From positions 62,001 through 126,000 of the forward strand of contig CALKRN010000006.1 in the NCBI GenBank assembly GCA_937989665.1: a stretch of 64,000 nucleotides of DNA. Reading direction: 5' to 3'. Numbering within the stretch: position 1 is the stretch's first letter; the number at the start of each line of letters is the position of its first letter. This document shows, piece by piece, positions 62,108 through 64,000 of the stretch. Position numbers and translations under genes: made by a program. Origin of the DNA: an uncultured Desulfomicrobiaceae bacterium (GTDB taxonomy: Bacteria > Desulfobacterota > Desulfovibrionia > Desulfovibrionales > Desulfomicrobiaceae). The notes under the pieces are model-generated. The model searched no databases, was not told where the DNA came from, and worked only from the letters and a program-made list of their open reading frames with translations.

Positions 62108-63723
62108 GATCATTTCCCTGGCTCCATCCCCTTACCTGGCCCACGGTGGCCTTTTTGCTCCTCTTCCTCGCCTATCCCCTAACCGCAATCCTCACTCAGG
62201 GCCTTGCTGGCGGAGGATGGCAAAAAATGGGCATGGTCCTTGGCGACCCCGTGCTGCACCGCCTCCTCATCTGGACTACCGGCCAGGCCCTGGTTTCCAG
62301 CCTCCTCACCCTCCTCCTCGCCTTGCCAGCGGCCTTTTTCCTTGGTCGCGTACGATTTCCTGGTCAGGACATTGGGGCCATGCTTATCCTCATCCCTTTT
62401 GTCCTGCCCACGGTCGTTGTGGCCACGGCATTTGGGGTCCTTGCCAGTCCATCCACCCTCATCGGCCGCTGGACCGCCCCACTTCTGGGCTCCCCGGAGC
62501 TCCCAGGCTTACCTGCCATCCTCGCCGCCCACGTCTTCTACAACTTGGGGCTGGCGGCCCGCATGATGGCTGGACTCTGGGCGCGTATTCCCCACAGCAC
62601 GCTGGAGGCGGCCGCTACCCTCGGCGCCTGCCCCTGGACCGTCTTCTGGCGCATCCACCTCCCGCTGCTCGCCCCAGCGATCCGTGCGGCAGGGATCGTT
62701 GTTTTTGCCCTCTGTCTGAGCTCCTTTGGTGTGGTCCTCCTCTTGGGAGGTGAGCGCTTCGCCACCCTGGAGGTGGCCATTTACCAGGCCACGACCCAAC
62801 TCCTTGACCTGCCACGGGCCGGGACCCTCGCCATCCTCCAGCTGGCCATAAGCATTGCCCTCTTTGGAACCCTGGGCCGCCTCGGCCGCTCTCCCGCCTT
62901 GCCGGGAAGCGCCCAGCGCATCCCATGGGGACAACTCCCGCGTCGGTTGCGGGTTGCAGGCATCGTTTACGGCATCCTCCTTCTTGTCGGCATACTCCTT
63001 CCCCTGGTTGCCCTCACCCTCGAGTCCCTCCGCTTCCACGACACCTGGACACTGGAAGCCTATCGCCTCCTCACCAAAGATACCCGCCATTCGGCCCTCG
63101 GCACTGCCCCCATCCATGCCCTCATTCAATCTTTGCGCTACGCCGCCCTGGCCGTTGTTCTGGCCCTCCCCCTTGGGCTTACCGCCGCCCTCGGCGCCCA
63201 ACGCAGCCGCGCACGAGCAAGCCTCGAAACCCTGTGCACCCTCCCCATGACCATCTCGGCAGCCACCTTAGGTCTTGGTTTTCTCCTTGCCCTACGTACC
63301 CCCTGGTGGGACGCACGCACCAGCGCATGGGCCATTCCCATTGCCCATGCCCTTGCAGCCCTACCGCTTGTCCTCCGGGTCCTGCTGCCGGCTCTCGACG
63401 CCCTCCCTCCAGCCCAAGCTGAGGCTGCCGCCACCCTCGGCGCCTCTCCGCGCCAGCGCGTTCAACGGGTCGTTCTTCCCCTCATGGCCCGTCCGCTCGC
63501 CGTAGCCGCCACGGTGAGTGCTGCTGTCAGTCTTGGCGAATTTGGCGCCAGTCTCTTTCTCGTGCGCCCCACAGCACCGACCCTGCCCGTGGCCATCTAC
63601 CGCTGCCTCAGCCTGCCTGGCTCCACCAACCACGGCCAAGCCATGGCCCTCACCACCCTGCTTATGCTCACCTGCCTCGGCCTTGGCCTTCTCGCCCAGC
63701 GCCTCGCCCACCCCAAGGATTAA
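62104..63723 (+). CDS. thiP: thiamine ABC transporter permease
   Basis: 539 residues with about twelve helices in two homologous permease halves (about 1-275 and 280-535), as in ThiP and FbpB. Two EAA loops: [26 protein letters not shown] (about 170-195) and [25 protein letters not shown] (about 438-462). The start is ATG at 62104 overlapping the thiB TGA. It forms the inner-membrane channel with ThiQ. Confidence 0.85.
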   Translation: MRSFPWLHPLTWPTVAFLLLFLAYPLTAILTQGLAGGGWQKMGMVLGDPVLHRLLIWTTGQALVSSLLTLLLALPAAFFLGRVRFPGQDIGAMLILIPFVLPTVVVATAFGVLASPSTLIGRWTAPLLGSPELPGLPAILAAHVFYNLGLAARMMAGLWARIPHSTLEAAATLGACPWTVFWRIHLPLLAPAIRAAGIVVFALCLSSFGVVLLLGGERFATLEVAIYQATTQLLDLPRAGTLAILQLAISIALFGTLGRLGRSPALPGSAQRIPWGQLPRRLRVAGIVYGILLLVGILLPLVALTLESLRFHDTWTLEAYRLLTKDTRHSALGTAPIHALIQSLRYAALAVVLALPLGLTAALGAQRSRARASLETLCTLPMTISAATLGLGFLLALRTPWWDARTSAWAIPIAHALAALPLVLRVLLPALDALPPAQAEAAATLGASPRQRVQRVVLPLMARPLAVAATVSAAVSLGEFGASLFLVRPTAPTLPVAIYRCLSLPGSTNHGQAMALTTLLMLTCLGLGLLAQRLAHPKD

Positions 63724-63725
63724 AA

Positions 63726-64000
63726 ATGGCTGTTCTTACGCTCCACGGCCTATCCACCGCCTATCCTGGCTGGCGCCTTGCTCCCCTCCACCTGGAGCTT
63801 TCCCACGGCGCTACCCTGGCGGTGCTTGGCCCAAGCGGCAGCGGCAAATCTACGCTCCTGCGCCTTATCGCCGGTCTCGAGCGTCCCACGGCGGGGCACA
63901 TTTTTCTCGAAGGCCAGGACATCACCTCCTGGCCACCCCATCGCCGAGGACTGGGCCTCATGTTCCAGGACTATGCCCTCTTCCCCCACCTCTCGGTGGC
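63726..64000 (+). CDS. thiQ: thiamine ABC transporter ATP-binding protein (3' end outside window)
   Basis: Partial, 91 codons visible. It begins [20 protein letters not shown] two bases after the thiP stop. Walker [17 protein letters not shown] (about 35-50), and a Q loop in [13 protein letters not shown] at the window edge, identify an ABC ATPase of the spermidine/iron/thiamine type. Its place after thiB and thiP supports ThiQ. The signature and Walker B motifs lie beyond the edge. Confidence 0.85.
   Translation, partial: MAVLTLHGLSTAYPGWRLAPLHLELSHGATLAVLGPSGSGKSTLLRLIAGLERPTAGHIFLEGQDITSWPPHRRGLGLMFQDYALFPHLSV

Overview
The window reads as chromosomal DNA of a GC-rich Gram-negative anaerobe, most likely a Desulfovibrionales-type sulfate reducer (former Deltaproteobacteria). 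This placement is inference. It rests on the gene order rimP-nusA-ylxR-infB-ylxP-rbfA-nrnA-truB-rpsO-pnp, a bacterioferritin of the Desulfovibrio type, a ferredoxin:thioredoxin reductase next to a glutaredoxin, and the large number of sensory and cyclic-di-GMP proteins.

Layout. 0-5.5 kb: a small membrane protein, a PHP-type histidinol phosphatase, a two-receiver diguanylate cyclase, thiamine pyrophosphokinase, a DUF475/TerC-like membrane protein and an MFS transporter. 5.8-10.1 kb: two chemoreceptors in tandem. 10.6-14.6 kb (minus): an inner-membrane PstS-like/OmpA fusion coupled to a hybrid histidine kinase. 15.2-18.2 kb: a DUF2905 protein and an amino-acid ABC transporter (permease, binding protein, permease) with no ATPase gene. 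18.4-20.1 kb: a secreted RTX-like protein. 20.2-20.7 kb: a broken RloB-like gene abutting tRNA-Gly. 20.8-30.7 kb: the transcription/translation/RNA-processing operon. 30.8-40.8 kb: a DMT transporter, a lone pilin, a binding-protein/PAS histidine kinase, an HD-GYP response regulator, a FIST sensor overlapping a GGDEF-EAL protein, and a UPF0280 protein. 40.8-48 kb: a nucleoside-recognition membrane protein, a DegT aminotransferase, glutaredoxin + FTR, gltX, sodB, bfr, a DciA-like gene and tRNA-Gln/tRNA-Glu. 48-60.5 kb: a histidine kinase and a phosphate locus split in two: phoB-phoR-pstB-phoU (minus) and pstS-pstC-pstA (plus), with an EAL-CBS-GGDEF protein and a TraT-like lipoprotein between. 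61-64 kb: thiB-thiP-thiQ (cut by the window edge).

Together: two themes dominate. One is phosphate sensing and uptake (Pst/Pho, the PstS-like/OmpA fusion with its kinase, a PHO-box-like site upstream of pstS). The other is cyclic-di-GMP turnover (four GGDEF, EAL or HD-GYP proteins). They meet at the EAL-CBS-GGDEF gene that is divergent from phoB. ThiB/P/Q plus ThiN would give thiamine uptake and conversion to thiamine diphosphate.

A cross-window pattern in the non-coding DNA is that most of the longer spacers contain a pair of short, diverged direct repeats whose copies start 57-76 bp apart. Each spacer has its own sequence. I know no standard name for this arrangement.
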